17,656 bases of DNA, taken from assembly GCA_038205115.1 (NCBI GenBank), contig JBBRCE010000080.1, positions 1-17,656 of the forward strand, given 5' to 3'. The notes beneath the pieces were generated by a model. The model had not been told where the DNA came from and ran no database searches. It saw only the letters and a program-made list of their open reading frames with translations. Position 1 is the stretch's first letter. The number at the start of each line of letters is the position of its first letter. Of this stretch, positions 1 to 8,225 are shown piece after piece. Both the position numbers and the translations under genes were made by a program. The DNA is from JBBRCE01 sp038205115. GTDB lineage: Bacteria; Planctomycetota; Planctomycetia; Pirellulales; JBBRCE01.

Positions 1-94
1 TCGTCGTCCGCCTTCCCTTCGGTTTTGGCGCAAGGCGATAAAATCCTCGCGGCCTCCGGCCACGAAAAACACCATCGACCCACTTCACCACCCG
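1..94. other. Left-edge sequence downstream of the PATR gene
   Basis: Short stretch after the stop of the PATR-repeat reading frame. On the minus strand one frame stays open from about base 160 to the window edge, but it is rich in Cys, Arg and Trp and quite unlike the Gly/Thr/Ser/Ala-rich repeat protein upstream. I see no terminator hairpin, anchor or sorting signal here. It may be ordinary intergenic DNA, or a different sequence that now abuts the end of the gene. Confidence 0.4.
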
Positions 95-841
95 CTAACG
101 CCAACCCACACTCTCGTCCACTTCCCGCTGAACCAAGACACTGGCCACGACGAGTCGCGAAACCTGCGAGATGTTCGTGCCCGTCGTCTGCAGTGTGACA
201 GTTCCGGTCCCGAATGAGCCGGATGCGTTGGCGTTGACGATGGCATGGTCGATCAGTGTGCCGCCGGAGTATGTATTGGCGGAAGTAGGATTCAGGGTTA
301 GCGTGGTGAGGCCCAAGAGATTGCTATTTCCTAACGTCAACACCCGAGCACCGCCGGTCTCGCCAATCACGCCTGTGATCGTTCCGGTCGAGGTGCTATT
401 GGCGATCGACGCATCGCCGGAGAGCGTAATGGGACCGGCATAGGTATTGGCCTGCAACCGCAGCGCGCCAAGTGCATTTCCCTGTCCAACGAGATTCTCC
501 TGCGTCCAACCGATTCCAGAAATCGTCAACGGAGTTGTGTAGGTAACTGATCCGTTGGCATAGAACTGGCCGCCATTGGTGGCGGAAATCGAGGCTATTG
601 CACCAAGTCCGACTTGGGTGGGAGACTGAAAGCGAGCGCCCTGAATATCGATGATGCCTGTAAAGCTTGTTAACGTGGCGCTACTGCTATACTGATTCGT
701 CAACGAAGAGGGCGCGCCGGTGCCGGCAAGCGACAACGTTCCAGCGCCGCTAATTGTGCCGGAAATCGCCGTCAAGGCGGCCGTCATATCGATATAGCGA
801 AGCGTCGCCAGAACTGATTGTGACGTTGGGAGTGGCCCCAA
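95..841 (-). CDS. Frameshifted C-terminal continuation of the PATR-repeat protein
   Basis: This frame is shifted by one base relative to the main PATR frame and overlaps its end. Its first dozen or so codons are probably not translated as shown. From about residue 12 (ATLRYIDMTAALTAISG) it has the same Gly/Thr/Ser/Ala composition and repeat pattern as the upstream protein, including ANTYAGPITLSG near residue 132 and ANTYSGGTLI near residue 189. Joining VTISSG of the upstream frame to ATLRYIDM gives a smooth repeat sequence, which fits loss of two bases (or net gain of one) around 800-810. The last residues (VQREVDESVGWR) do not look like PATR sequence, and no barrel, PEP-CTERM-like motif or membrane anchor follows. 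It has no obvious ribosome binding site of its own. It may be part of a pseudogene, an artefact of a sequencing indel, or reached by ribosomal frameshifting; I favour the first two. Confidence 0.7.
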   Translation of the reverse strand: MGPLPTSQSVLATLRYIDMTAALTAISGTISGAGTLSLAGTGAPSSLTNQYSSSATLTSFTGIIDIQGARFQSPTQVGLGAIASISATNGGQFYANGSVTYTTPLTISGIGWTQENLVGQGNALGALRLQANTYAGPITLSGDASIANSTSTGTITGVIGETGGARVLTLGNSNLLGLTTLTLNPTSANTYSGGTLIDHAIVNANASGSFGTGTVTLQTTGTNISQVSRLVVASVLVQREVDESVGWR

Positions 842-3800
842 CCGTGCCGACGGCCGTCAAAGCCAAGATTCCACTACTGACGGTCGTTGCTCCAGCGTAG
901 CTGTTGACGACGTTCAGTGTCGTCGTGCCGGCGCCGGCTTGCACCAGCGAACCCGTGCCTGTGATAGCCGTCGAGCTGAAATCCGTTCCTTGGGCAATGG
1001 CATCGCTGCGTTTGAAGGTCAGTGTGCCGTTGTTCACAATTATGCCCGCTGGAGGCAGGGAGCCGGTCGTGCCGCCAGCGCCGAGTTGCAGCGTGCCGGA
1101 GCCGATGTAGGTTGTGCCGCTATAGGTGTTCGTGGCTGTCAGCACTGTGACACCTGTGCCGGACACGGTCAGGTTCGAAGCGAAGGAGTTGTCGGCGATG
1201 ACGGAATTGATCGTGAGGGCATTCGAGGAATTGTTAGTGAGAACGAGGGAACCACCAGCGAATGCATCCATTAACGTGCCGACGTTGGCGCCGGCGCCGG
1301 ACCCAACGGTCAGCCCGCCCGCGCCTGGACCCACCAGAATGCCGTTGGTGGCAAGCAACTTCCCAGCGAGGTCGATCGTGGCCGCGCTCGTGCCGCCAGA
1401 AGTACTCTGGTTGAGCGTATTGATTGTGGTCGTTGCCGCGCCGAGCGAGATGTTGCCGGCAGTGCCGGCACCTTCGATCAATCGCACGTTGTTCGCGGAG
1501 TTGTCAGCGATCACACCGGGAGTGAGTCGCTGGACGTCGGTATAGCCCGTATAAGCGGTGATGGGACCGGTGGACGAGTTGGTGGAATTCACCGCCCAAT
1601 CGGCACCGGCAATGGTGGCATAGGTACCGAGAATGCCTGTTGCGTCGTTCAAGTTGTCGGTCGTCGCGATTCCGGCCGCGCCAAAATCCACAACCGCAGC
1701 GCTGCCGACCGAGATGCTACCGAGTTGCAGCGAGGCCGTTCCGGTCCCGCGCGTCACTTTGGAAGCCGTGCCTGCGGCGAGCGTCGTCGAACCGACGATT
1801 TCCGTATGCGTGCCCCCATTAAGATTGAGCGTACCGCCGCCCAGCGTGAGCGCCGCGGAGTCGTTGATTTTCGAAGTATCAGTGGTTCCGTAGTCCAAGG
1901 TCAGTGTACCGCTGTTGATGGCCACCGTGCTACTGCCCGTTAGCGCGCCGGTGACGATTAGCGTCCCGGCGTTGACGGCGGTGGTGCCAGTGTACGTATT
2001 TACGCCTGTGAAAACCTGGGTTCCGGTACCCGTCTTAGTGATGTTCGTGCCGCTGGCGAAGTCGGCGATGACGCCAGAGTAGACGTCATTTGCAGCTGCC
2101 CCCGTGTTGAGGATGAAGCCGGTGACGGCGGTCGCGGCGAGCAACGTCTCGTTGTTGCTGGCTGTCGAGGTGAACATTGAATTGAGATTCCGATTTCCCT
2201 TCAGACCGCCGAGAGTGGGGTTGGGGGCGGCGGTGGCACCGGTAATATTTCCTGAGACAAACGTTGCCTGCAGTGCGAAATTTCCACCAAGATTATCGCC
2301 TACTATACCTGTATTGAGGGCACTGTTTTGCAATGCGAGCGTGTTGCCGATGACAAGTTTGCCGCCGGCTCGGATTGTGGTGTCGCCGGTAAATGTGTTT
2401 GCGGTCACAAGTTCCACACGATTACCGCCCACCAGCAGCGACCTGGAGTTGGTGCTGTCCGTGAGAGGCTTGAGAATGCCCAGCAACCCGGAGCTAATTG
2501 GGGATCCTAAGCGGTAGGCGTCGTCGGCGGGCGTGATAACACCGCTATACTCGGCCTTTGCTCCGTTGCTGGCAAAGTTACCGAGGAAGGCATTCGGCAG
2601 GTAGGCTCCACCCCCGCCGGAACTGAAGTCCACGTTCGTCGCGCCGGTGCCGGTCCCAACCGTAATTTCACTGTTGGTCAAAACCAGCCGCGCCAAGAAG
2701 GCGTTGTCGAGGGCCGTACGAGTCACGCCAGCACCCGGAGCGACAAAAATGTTGCGAGCGCTGCCGCCACCAAAGCCAGTCAAGACAATCGCGCCAAAAG
2801 CAATTATTCCGGAATTGACCCTCGTGGCACCGCTGTATTTATTGGCGCCTGAGAGCGTTAGGGTACCGGTGCCGCTGTAGGTAACACTTCCTGCCGCGGC
2901 ACCGTCTTTGATGACTGCCGAAATGTTGATACCCTGCGCATTAGCGGCGATGACAAGTTCATTGCTCGAGCCGATGATGATGGCGCCAGCCGTTGGCCCA
3001 CCGGAAATCGTCAGCGCACCGGTGCCGGCATTCATCAGACCGTTCAACGTCAACGTGTTTGTTGAACCGATGGTTGTCGCCGTGGCTGCGCCCGAGTAGC
3101 GCAGAGTGTTGCCAGTCAGATTCGCGGCCGTGGTGGCCGCGACCGAGTATTCGTAATTTGCTGCCGGGTCGGTGACGTTTACCAGGGTACCGGCAGTCGC
3201 CGTTGTGCCCGTGAGCCCGGTGATGGCGGCTGCGCCATTCGCCACGGCATACTTCAGGCCTGTCGTCGTTCCGAATGTTGCCCACGGTCCAATGATGCCG
3301 TTGGTGTTCGACGTTGACGTGATGATTCCACCTGTGTTGGTGGCGAAATTGAGCACGCCGAAAGCGGCGGCTGTTCGGGTGATTCCGCCCAAAGTCAGCG
3401 TCTGGCCAGAGACGGTATTGCTAACCGTGGCGGCGCCGGCATTGATGGTCAGCCCGTTCACAATCTGGCTCGCGCCTGTTCGGCTGTAAGTGAACGCTCC
3501 ACCGCTCATCTTTAATGCACTGCTGCTGCTCAACGAGCCGTTGGCTCCGGAACCCAAAGTGAGCTTGCCGAATGTTACGGCGGTGTCACCCGTGTACGTG
3601 TTGGCGCCGGATAAGATTGTGGTACCGTTGCTGACGCCGTTGCCCAAGCCGCTGACGGACAGGCTGACTGTGCCACCGCCCGCGCCATCGCCGATAATTC
3701 CGTTGAACGTGACACCGCCCGTGCTGCTGCTGCTGACGGCGACGGTCTGCGTGCCGGTCGTGGCCGCACCAGTGACGGCGCCAATGGTCAACAAAGCTGC

Positions 3801-4328
3801 GTTCGAATTACTAACGCTGAACGTCGTTGTGGACGCATTGAGGATCAGGTTGGCCGAGATGGCTTCAGCGGCCGTTGACTGATCAATGATGCCCGACGAT
3901 GCGCCCGTACCGCCGATGGTAATGCTCGTGCCGCCTAAGATCGTCACGGCGCCCACCGTCTGGGCGAAGGTAATGCTGCTGGCCGCTTGCGTGCCGCTAA
4001 GCGTGATCGCACCGGTGTTGATGGTGGCCTGCGGAATGATTAGATCGTCGGCCGAAGTCGTCACGGCAGTCGTTGTGCCACCCGTGGAGCCGGTGCTCGA
4101 CGAGTTCCAGAAAACATTTGTGCCGTCCCAGCCGCCAACAACGGTGCCGAAGCCCGGCGTGGCAGCTCCGTCGACATCCCAGAAGTAAGTGGCGGCCTGG
4201 GCGAGCGGTGCGAATTGCAAAGCAAGAATTGCAATGGCGAGCAACCCGATTGCCGCACGGTGGGCAAACCGAGTTCGAACAAATGCCAATTTTTTATGCG
4301 AAACTGAACGCGACCGCAAAAACGACAT
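750..4328 (-). CDS. Secreted PATR (autotransporter-associated beta-strand repeat) protein, main part
   Basis: Very large surface or secreted protein, predicted to fold as a long beta-helix; its ligand or role cannot be read. The first 46 residues form a signal peptide: a basic start (RSRSVSHKK), a hydrophobic core around residues 26-40 and an AQA cleavage site before ATYFWDVDG. The rest is dominated by Gly, Thr, Ser, Ala and Asn. PATR units of the form N-[TKS]-Y/F-[TSA]-G-x-T, then a short strand and a G-x-L/I turn, are visible near residues 240-260, 493-510, 643-660, 776-793, 1066-1083 and 1141-1156. A weak AAGG motif lies 8 bases upstream of the ATG. The frame reads sensibly to about residue 1174 (VTISSG), then about 18 atypical residues (ending DGDFRHN) precede a stop, while a neighbouring frame carries on the repeat protein. 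The full product was probably about 1400 residues. No beta-barrel is seen, so the PATR label refers to the repeat, not to proven autotransport. Confidence 0.9.
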   Translation of the reverse strand: MSFLRSRSVSHKKLAFVRTRFAHRAAIGLLAIAILALQFAPLAQAATYFWDVDGAATPGFGTVVGGWDGTNVFWNSSSTGSTGGTTTAVTTSADDLIIPQATINTGAITLSGTQAASSITFAQTVGAVTILGGTSITIGGTGASSGIIDQSTAAEAISANLILNASTTTFSVSNSNAALLTIGAVTGAATTGTQTVAVSSSSTGGVTFNGIIGDGAGGGTVSLSVSGLGNGVSNGTTILSGANTYTGDTAVTFGKLTLGSGANGSLSSSSALKMSGGAFTYSRTGASQIVNGLTINAGAATVSNTVSGQTLTLGGITRTAAAFGVLNFATNTGGIITSTSNTNGIIGPWATFGTTTGLKYAVANGAAAITGLTGTTATAGTLVNVTDPAANYEYSVAATTAANLTGNTLRYSGAATATTIGSTNTLTLNGLMNAGTGALTISGGPTAGAIIIGSSNELVIAANAQGINISAVIKDGAAAGSVTYSGTGTLTLSGANKYSGATRVNSGIIAFGAIVLTGFGGGSARNIFVAPGAGVTRTALDNAFLARLVLTNSEITVGTGTGATNVDFSSGGGGAYLPNAFLGNFASNGAKAEYSGVITPADDAYRLGSPISSGLLGILKPLTDSTNSRSLLVGGNRVELVTANTFTGDTTIRAGGKLVIGNTLALQNSALNTGIVGDNLGGNFALQATFVSGNITGATAAPNPTLGGLKGNRNLNSMFTSTASNNETLLAATAVTGFILNTGAAANDVYSGVIADFASGTNITKTGTGTQVFTGVNTYTGTTAVNAGTLIVTGALTGSSTVAINSGTLTLDYGTTDTSKINDSAALTLGGGTLNLNGGTHTEIVGSTTLAAGTASKVTRGTGTASLQLGSISVGSAAVVDFGAAGIATTDNLNDATGILGTYATIAGADWAVNSTNSSTGPITAYTGYTDVQRLTPGVIADNSANNVRLIEGAGTAGNISLGAATTTINTLNQSTSGGTSAATIDLAGKLLATNGILVGPGAGGLTVGSGAGANVGTLMDAFAGGSLVLTNNSSNALTINSVIADNSFASNLTVSGTGVTVLTATNTYSGTTYIGSGTLQLGAGGTTGSLPPAGIIVNNGTLTFKRSDAIAQGTDFSSTAITGTGSLVQAGAGTTTLNVVNSYAGATTVSSGILALTAVGTVGATPNVTISSGDASLYRYDGRLDGDFRHN

Positions 4329-4976
4329 AACGAAAGCCTTGCTGATATTGTGTTCGGGGTGAAAACAGCATCAATCGTTCGGCGATCGAGTCAATTACGC
4401 GCATGGCAACTTCAAATGAACCTTGTGTCTCCGACACGCTACGCCACTCATTGCGCGAGCGGCGCGGCGCCCTTGACCGCCCGCTTTGCATAGGCACAGG
4501 AAATTCCTGATCTTCTCCGGAATTTCCCGATCCGCACGACATCGAGAACAAGATTCGCAAAGAAATCACTATAGCCGACGTCCATCGTTCCGCAAACGGT
4601 TTTTCCTCGCAAATTTGCATTTTCGCCATTCGCACAACAATCGCCCCGAAAGTTGCGCCAGAGGAATGAAGAGAACGGAGAGCAGCGAAGCAACAGGCAG
4701 CGTGACGACCGCCGCTGCAAATCGAATTGCTAACACACCGTCAGGTGGGCGGAGAATGAGGCGCTGACAGTGCGCTATCCGATCATCACGTTTCGCCTCC
4801 TCTCCAGTCACCCCGGTTCGCAATGCAGGCAAGCGATAATGCTCAGCGGCCTCGTCGCTCAAACGAACCGATATCGGTCCGCCGACCATTGCAAAATTCG
4901 GAAGTACCGCATCGCATCATTCGTTGTTCTCAAAACAGCGGAACGGCGTCGATCCGCGTTAGCCGAGCAGCGCAGA
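4329..4976. other. Intergenic spacer between the PATR gene and the SDR gene
   Basis: About 650 bases without a convincing gene. It should hold the PATR promoter and the end of the three-gene oxidoreductase transcript. Reading the minus strand, a TTGACT hexamer (4389-4394) and a TTGATG hexamer nearer the gene are weak -35-like candidates, but neither has a good -10 at the right distance. A 9-bp inverted repeat sits at 4499-4527. The short open frames here lack ribosome sites and recognisable domains. Confidence 0.5.
4499..4527. repeat. 9-bp perfect inverted repeat upstream of the PATR gene
   Basis: GGAAATTCC at 4499-4507 and its exact reverse complement GGAATTTCC at 4519-4527 are separated by 11 bases. 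Each arm is itself nearly palindromic. There is no T-run on either side, so an intrinsic terminator is unlikely. The element lies about 170 bases upstream of the PATR start and could be a dimeric regulator site or a hairpin. Function is inferred from symmetry and position only. Confidence 0.4.
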
Positions 4977-6032
4977 CTAAGGGTCCAGCTCGTTGTTCTG
5001 CTCCGCCGCGCGGTCGGTGAGCCAGGTCAGGCGCGAGGGTGCCCAATCGCTCTGGCTCTCTTTGCCCTGGCGAGATTCGGTACCAATACCGCCATAGCTG
5101 GGCAGAAAACGATTCATCAATCTCAGCACCTGGGCGCTGATGTTAGGTAGCAAACTGTTGAGCCGAATTGCCAGTTTGGCAGGGAGCGAAATTGCCAAGT
5201 AGGGCTGCCCTCGGCGGCAAGCGGCCACAATCTGCTTGGCCGCGCGGTGCGAATTGATTGACGCCGCTGGCATCGAATCGCCGATTGTAAACCAGGCGAA
5301 TTCCTTGCGATGCTGGCCTTTGAATTGCGCATTGCGTGGGCTGCCCGTCCGCATCAAGCCAGGGCAGACCGTGGTGACGGTCACGCCCTGATCGGCCAGC
5401 TCAGTGTGCATGCCCTGCGAGAGCGCAACGAGCGCGAACTTACTGACGCTGTAAGGCAGCATGTGCGGCACCGCGACTTCTCCGCCGATTGACGCGATGT
5501 TGACAATCCGGGCGTCAGGGGCCGTCATATGTGGCAGCGCCTTCTGAATCATCTTCAGCGGTCCCCAAAAGTGCGTATCGAGCCCTTCGCGAAAATCATC
5601 GTCGCGCATCGTCGTCAGTGGGCCAACCTGAATCAGGCCGGCGTTGTTGACCAAAACGTCGATACGGCCGAATCGTGTGACAACCGTCTGAATGAATCGC
5701 ACGATTTGCGCCGGCGAGGTGACATCGCAGACTTCGCCAATCACGGTGGCGCCGCGCGCTTCCAGTTCGCGTACCGCGCGCTGCAGTTGCTCGTGCGAGC
5801 GAGCGCAGATCGCCAGTTTAGCGCCTTCGCCGACGAAGCAGCGGGCAAGTTCCAAGCCGAGCCCTCGCGAACCGCCGGTGATGACCACCACTCGGTTGGT
5901 GAAATCGATTCGTCGTGGCAGGAATTGCCGCTCGACAATCTTTGCGACTCCCCAGGCGGCGCCGGCCAGAATCGCCGCGTTTCTTAAAGTGAAGATCGAA
6001 CGACCCGCGAAGCGATTCAGATTATGTTGCAT
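4977..6032 (-). CDS. Short-chain dehydrogenase/reductase (SDR), classical type, membrane-tethered
   Basis: NAD(P)H-dependent oxidoreductase of the classical SDR fold; substrate unknown. The Rossmann dinucleotide motif TGGSRGLG is at residues 52-59, NNAG at 129-132, the catalytic Ser at 181 (IVNIAS) and the YSVSK active site with Tyr194 and Lys198, followed by the PG motif at 224-225. The Arg of the glycine motif and the CARS segment (76-79) after the second strand would suit NADP(H), which is an inference. A hydrophobic stretch at about 18-33 before the Rossmann fold suggests membrane association, and a C-terminal extension of about 90 residues makes it longer than the usual 250. It is the last gene of a three-gene operon, 21 bases after the dehydrogenase gene. 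No strong Shine-Dalgarno was seen; its closeness to the upstream gene would allow coupled translation. Confidence 0.93.
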   Translation of the reverse strand: MQHNLNRFAGRSIFTLRNAAILAGAAWGVAKIVERQFLPRRIDFTNRVVVITGGSRGLGLELARCFVGEGAKLAICARSHEQLQRAVRELEARGATVIGEVCDVTSPAQIVRFIQTVVTRFGRIDVLVNNAGLIQVGPLTTMRDDDFREGLDTHFWGPLKMIQKALPHMTAPDARIVNIASIGGEVAVPHMLPYSVSKFALVALSQGMHTELADQGVTVTTVCPGLMRTGSPRNAQFKGQHRKEFAWFTIGDSMPAASINSHRAAKQIVAACRRGQPYLAISLPAKLAIRLNSLLPNISAQVLRLMNRFLPSYGGIGTESRQGKESQSDWAPSRLTWLTDRAAEQNNELDP

Positions 6033-6053
6033 GGCGCTCGCTCTTGGCTGCGA

Positions 6054-7235
6054 CTAGGAATTGCCGAACGGGTGCATGATGCACTTCGTGCAATTTTCTT
6101 GTTTGTCGCGGAATGTCTGATAGAAACGCGGTGCATCGTCCAGTCGACCGCGGTGAGAAACAATTTCAGTAGGATCAACTTCGCCACGCTCGATCCGTTC
6201 CATCAAGGGCTGGATGTAGCGATGGACATGCGTTTGCCCCATTGCGAACCGCAAGCCTTTGGCGAACGCCGCGCCAAACGGAACTTTGTCGAGAAAACCT
6301 CCGTACACGCCCGGCACCGACAATGTGCCGCCTTTGCGGCAGCAGTAAATTGCCTGTCGCAGCACGTGCAGTCGATCGGTTGCTAAATACATCGCATGCT
6401 TGACGCGATCGTAACGTGCATCCAGCGAAGTGCCATGCGCTTCCATGCCGACAGCGTCGATGCAACTATCCGGACCCCGTCCATGCGTGATTTCCATGAG
6501 CCGTTCAAAGACATTTTCTTGGCTATAATCGAGCGTTTCGGCATGCGCAAACGTCTCCGCCAAGCGCAATCGCTCGGGGAACCGATCGATGGCAATCACC
6601 CGCTCGGCGCCCAACCAAAACGCGCTTTTGATGGCGAACAGGCCAACCGGACCGCAACCCCAAACGGCCACCGTATCGCCTTTTTCGATATTGCAGTTTT
6701 CGGCCGCCATGTAACCGGTTGGCAGCACATCGGCCAGAAATACGGCTTGATCGTCAGTCACGCCGGGCGAGAGTTTTTTCGGCCCGATGTCCGCATATGG
6801 AACACGGACGAATTCCGATTGCCCGCCGGCATATCCGCCGTAGAGATGTGAATAACCAAACAGCCCCGCGCCGCTCTGGCCGTACATTTTTTCGAGAATT
6901 TTGGCATTGGGGTTGGTGTTGTCGCACAACGACCATTGCCCCTTCTGGCAGAAATAACAGTTGCCGCAGGCGATGGCGAACGGCACGACGACTCGATCGC
7001 CCACTGCCAAATTCTTCACGAGTCCGCCGACTTCGACCACCTCGCCCATGAATTCGTGGCCGAGGATGTCACCACGCTGCATGCCCGGGATGCAGCCGCC
7101 ATACAGATGCAAATCCGAGCCGCAAATGGCCGTTGCTTTGACGCGAATGATGGCATCGCGCGCGTTTAGAATCTTGGGGTCAGGTGCCCAACCGACTTGA
7201 ATGGAACCCGAACCACACCAAGTGACTGCACGCAT
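6054..7235 (-). CDS. Zinc-dependent alcohol dehydrogenase, formaldehyde-dehydrogenase-like
   Basis: Medium-chain, zinc-dependent NAD(P) oxidoreductase, most like the glutathione-independent formaldehyde-dehydrogenase-like branch. Catalytic zinc ligands fit Cys38 (ICGSDLH) and His60-Glu61 (GHEF), with Asp170 (LADVLPTGY) in the position typical of that branch. The structural zinc is held by Cys90, Cys93, Cys96 and Cys104. The Rossmann motif GCGPVG is at 193-198 and an Asp at 217 (AIDRFPERL) ends the second strand, which points to NAD rather than NADP. The 393-residue length is normal for the family. The ATG is preceded by GAGGA with 7 bases of spacing, which supports this start. It is the middle gene of the operon, 52 bases after the SRPBCC gene. 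The true substrate cannot be read; alcohol, aldehyde or formaldehyde detoxification would fit. Confidence 0.95.
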   Translation of the reverse strand: MRAVTWCGSGSIQVGWAPDPKILNARDAIIRVKATAICGSDLHLYGGCIPGMQRGDILGHEFMGEVVEVGGLVKNLAVGDRVVVPFAIACGNCYFCQKGQWSLCDNTNPNAKILEKMYGQSGAGLFGYSHLYGGYAGGQSEFVRVPYADIGPKKLSPGVTDDQAVFLADVLPTGYMAAENCNIEKGDTVAVWGCGPVGLFAIKSAFWLGAERVIAIDRFPERLRLAETFAHAETLDYSQENVFERLMEITHGRGPDSCIDAVGMEAHGTSLDARYDRVKHAMYLATDRLHVLRQAIYCCRKGGTLSVPGVYGGFLDKVPFGAAFAKGLRFAMGQTHVHRYIQPLMERIERGEVDPTEIVSHRGRLDDAPRFYQTFRDKQENCTKCIMHPFGNS

Positions 7236-7287
7236 GACGAAATCCTCAAAATAGGCAGCGTTTCGAATCGTTCAATAAACTCAGATG

Positions 7288-8061
7288 TTACGACTTGCAT
7301 TCGCCACGCGACTGTCCGACGACCGTCGGCTCGACGCCAGCCTCCAACAATTGTTTCATCCGCCGCAAGCCTTCGCGAAGTTGCGCTTGCACGCCGATGC
7401 CAAAAAACTCGGCGATCTTGCCAACCGTCTGCCCACCCGGCGGATCGTACAATAACGACAGATGCACAATCGTGCCGCCGCCTTGCGATTCGAGATGAAT
7501 GGAACCGGCCGTGTTGAGGTGCGAGTCTGGCAGCGATTGCCAAGCAAGCATTTCATCCTCGCGCTCGGTGATAATTTCGGCATCCCACTCGATCTTGTTG
7601 CCAAGGTGATTAGCGGCCGTCCAATGCGAGCGCTTGCCCTCAAGCTGACGGACCGATTCCAGGTGATCGATCACGCGCGGCAGATTTTCCAAGTTGCGCC
7701 AGAACTCGAAGACCTTCGCGGGTTCGCAGTGAATTCGGATCGACGTTTCAACCCGGACGCCGTGGCTCGACTCAACGCCAGATTCCGAACTGCGAGTGCG
7801 GGCGCGATTCACACCTAACGCGCTATAGACTTTGCAGTTGCCAGTCAAACCACGATACAAGAGCCCTCCGCCAATGGCGGACATGCCTGCACCACGCAGC
7901 ACGCCCCGGAGAAGCCCTAGCGTTAATAGTCCCGCGCCAACTGCCGCCGACGCCAGCCGCTCGTTAGCCGGCACATTGATCAGCGCAGCCGGCTTGTGCC
8001 GTAAAATTCGATTGCGTGAGCTGTTCTTGTTGGCGCGAATCTGCTGAGTGACTTGGACCAT
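7288..8061 (-). CDS. DUF2892-SRPBCC (polyketide cyclase/CoxG-like) protein
   Basis: Two-part protein of 257 residues. Residues about 30-85 match the DUF2892 style of glycine-rich membrane hairpin (VGAGLLTLGLLRG, then AIGGGLLYRGLTGNC). Residues about 103-240 are an SRPBCC/START-like fold that begins VETSIRIHCEPAKVFEFWRNLENLP and includes LLYDPPGG, a shape that makes a hydrophobic pocket for lipids or other apolar ligands. No enzymatic residues can be assigned. The start used here is 17 codons inside the longest open frame: the ATG at 8061 has a GGAGG nine bases upstream, whereas the extra N-terminus (CLSRSPVPFAWR) does not fit the family. It is the first gene of the operon with the two dehydrogenases and divergent from the MFS gene. 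The company of two oxidoreductases suggests envelope or stress physiology, which is an inference. Confidence 0.9.
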   Translation of the reverse strand: MVQVTQQIRANKNSSRNRILRHKPAALINVPANERLASAAVGAGLLTLGLLRGVLRGAGMSAIGGGLLYRGLTGNCKVYSALGVNRARTRSSESGVESSHGVRVETSIRIHCEPAKVFEFWRNLENLPRVIDHLESVRQLEGKRSHWTAANHLGNKIEWDAEIITEREDEMLAWQSLPDSHLNTAGSIHLESQGGGTIVHLSLLYDPPGGQTVGKIAEFFGIGVQAQLREGLRRMKQLLEAGVEPTVVGQSRGECKS

Positions 8062-8225
8062 GGCCGATATCCTCCAGGCGAAAGGAACTGGTGAGCGGCT
8101 CAGGCAGTGCAAAACACGTGCCGATCACTGGCGCAAGCCGTTTTTGCATCGTGCTGGCCAACGACGCGTCGGTGGCAGCAGCGCAATCGCCTGATCGCGG
8201 GCCGATTTGGCCGCGTGGTTAGAAA
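8062..8225. other. Divergent intergenic region between the SRPBCC operon and the MFS gene
   Basis: About 164 bases separate two divergently read units, so promoters for both should lie here. I could not find a convincing -35/-10 pair on either strand. A GGAAC element occurs on the plus strand near 8084 but has no matching downstream half. The sequence next to the MFS ATG is AT-richer but has no strong Shine-Dalgarno. Confidence 0.4.
8071..8075 (-). promoter_or_regulatory. Ribosome binding site fixing the SRPBCC start
   Basis: GGAGG on the minus strand, nine bases before the ATG at 8061. It sits inside the longer open frame that begins at 8112 and is the reason for choosing the inner start. 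Confidence 0.8.

Noticed and set aside
171..4188. Many plus-strand open frames of 60-140 codons opposite the PATR gene
   Set aside because: They are rich in Pro, Val and Ala because they are complements of Gly/Thr/Ala codons in the repeats, and none has a ribosome site or domain.
4329..4400. Sigma-70-like promoter for the PATR gene
   Set aside because: TTGACT and TTGATG hexamers occur, but neither has a good -10 at 16-18 bases, so I did not call it.
4569..4889. 106-codon minus-strand frame with a hydrophobic stretch in the PATR-SDR spacer
   Set aside because: The hydrophobic segment alone could suggest a small membrane protein, but there is no ribosome site, no family resemblance, and overlapping frames are equally open.
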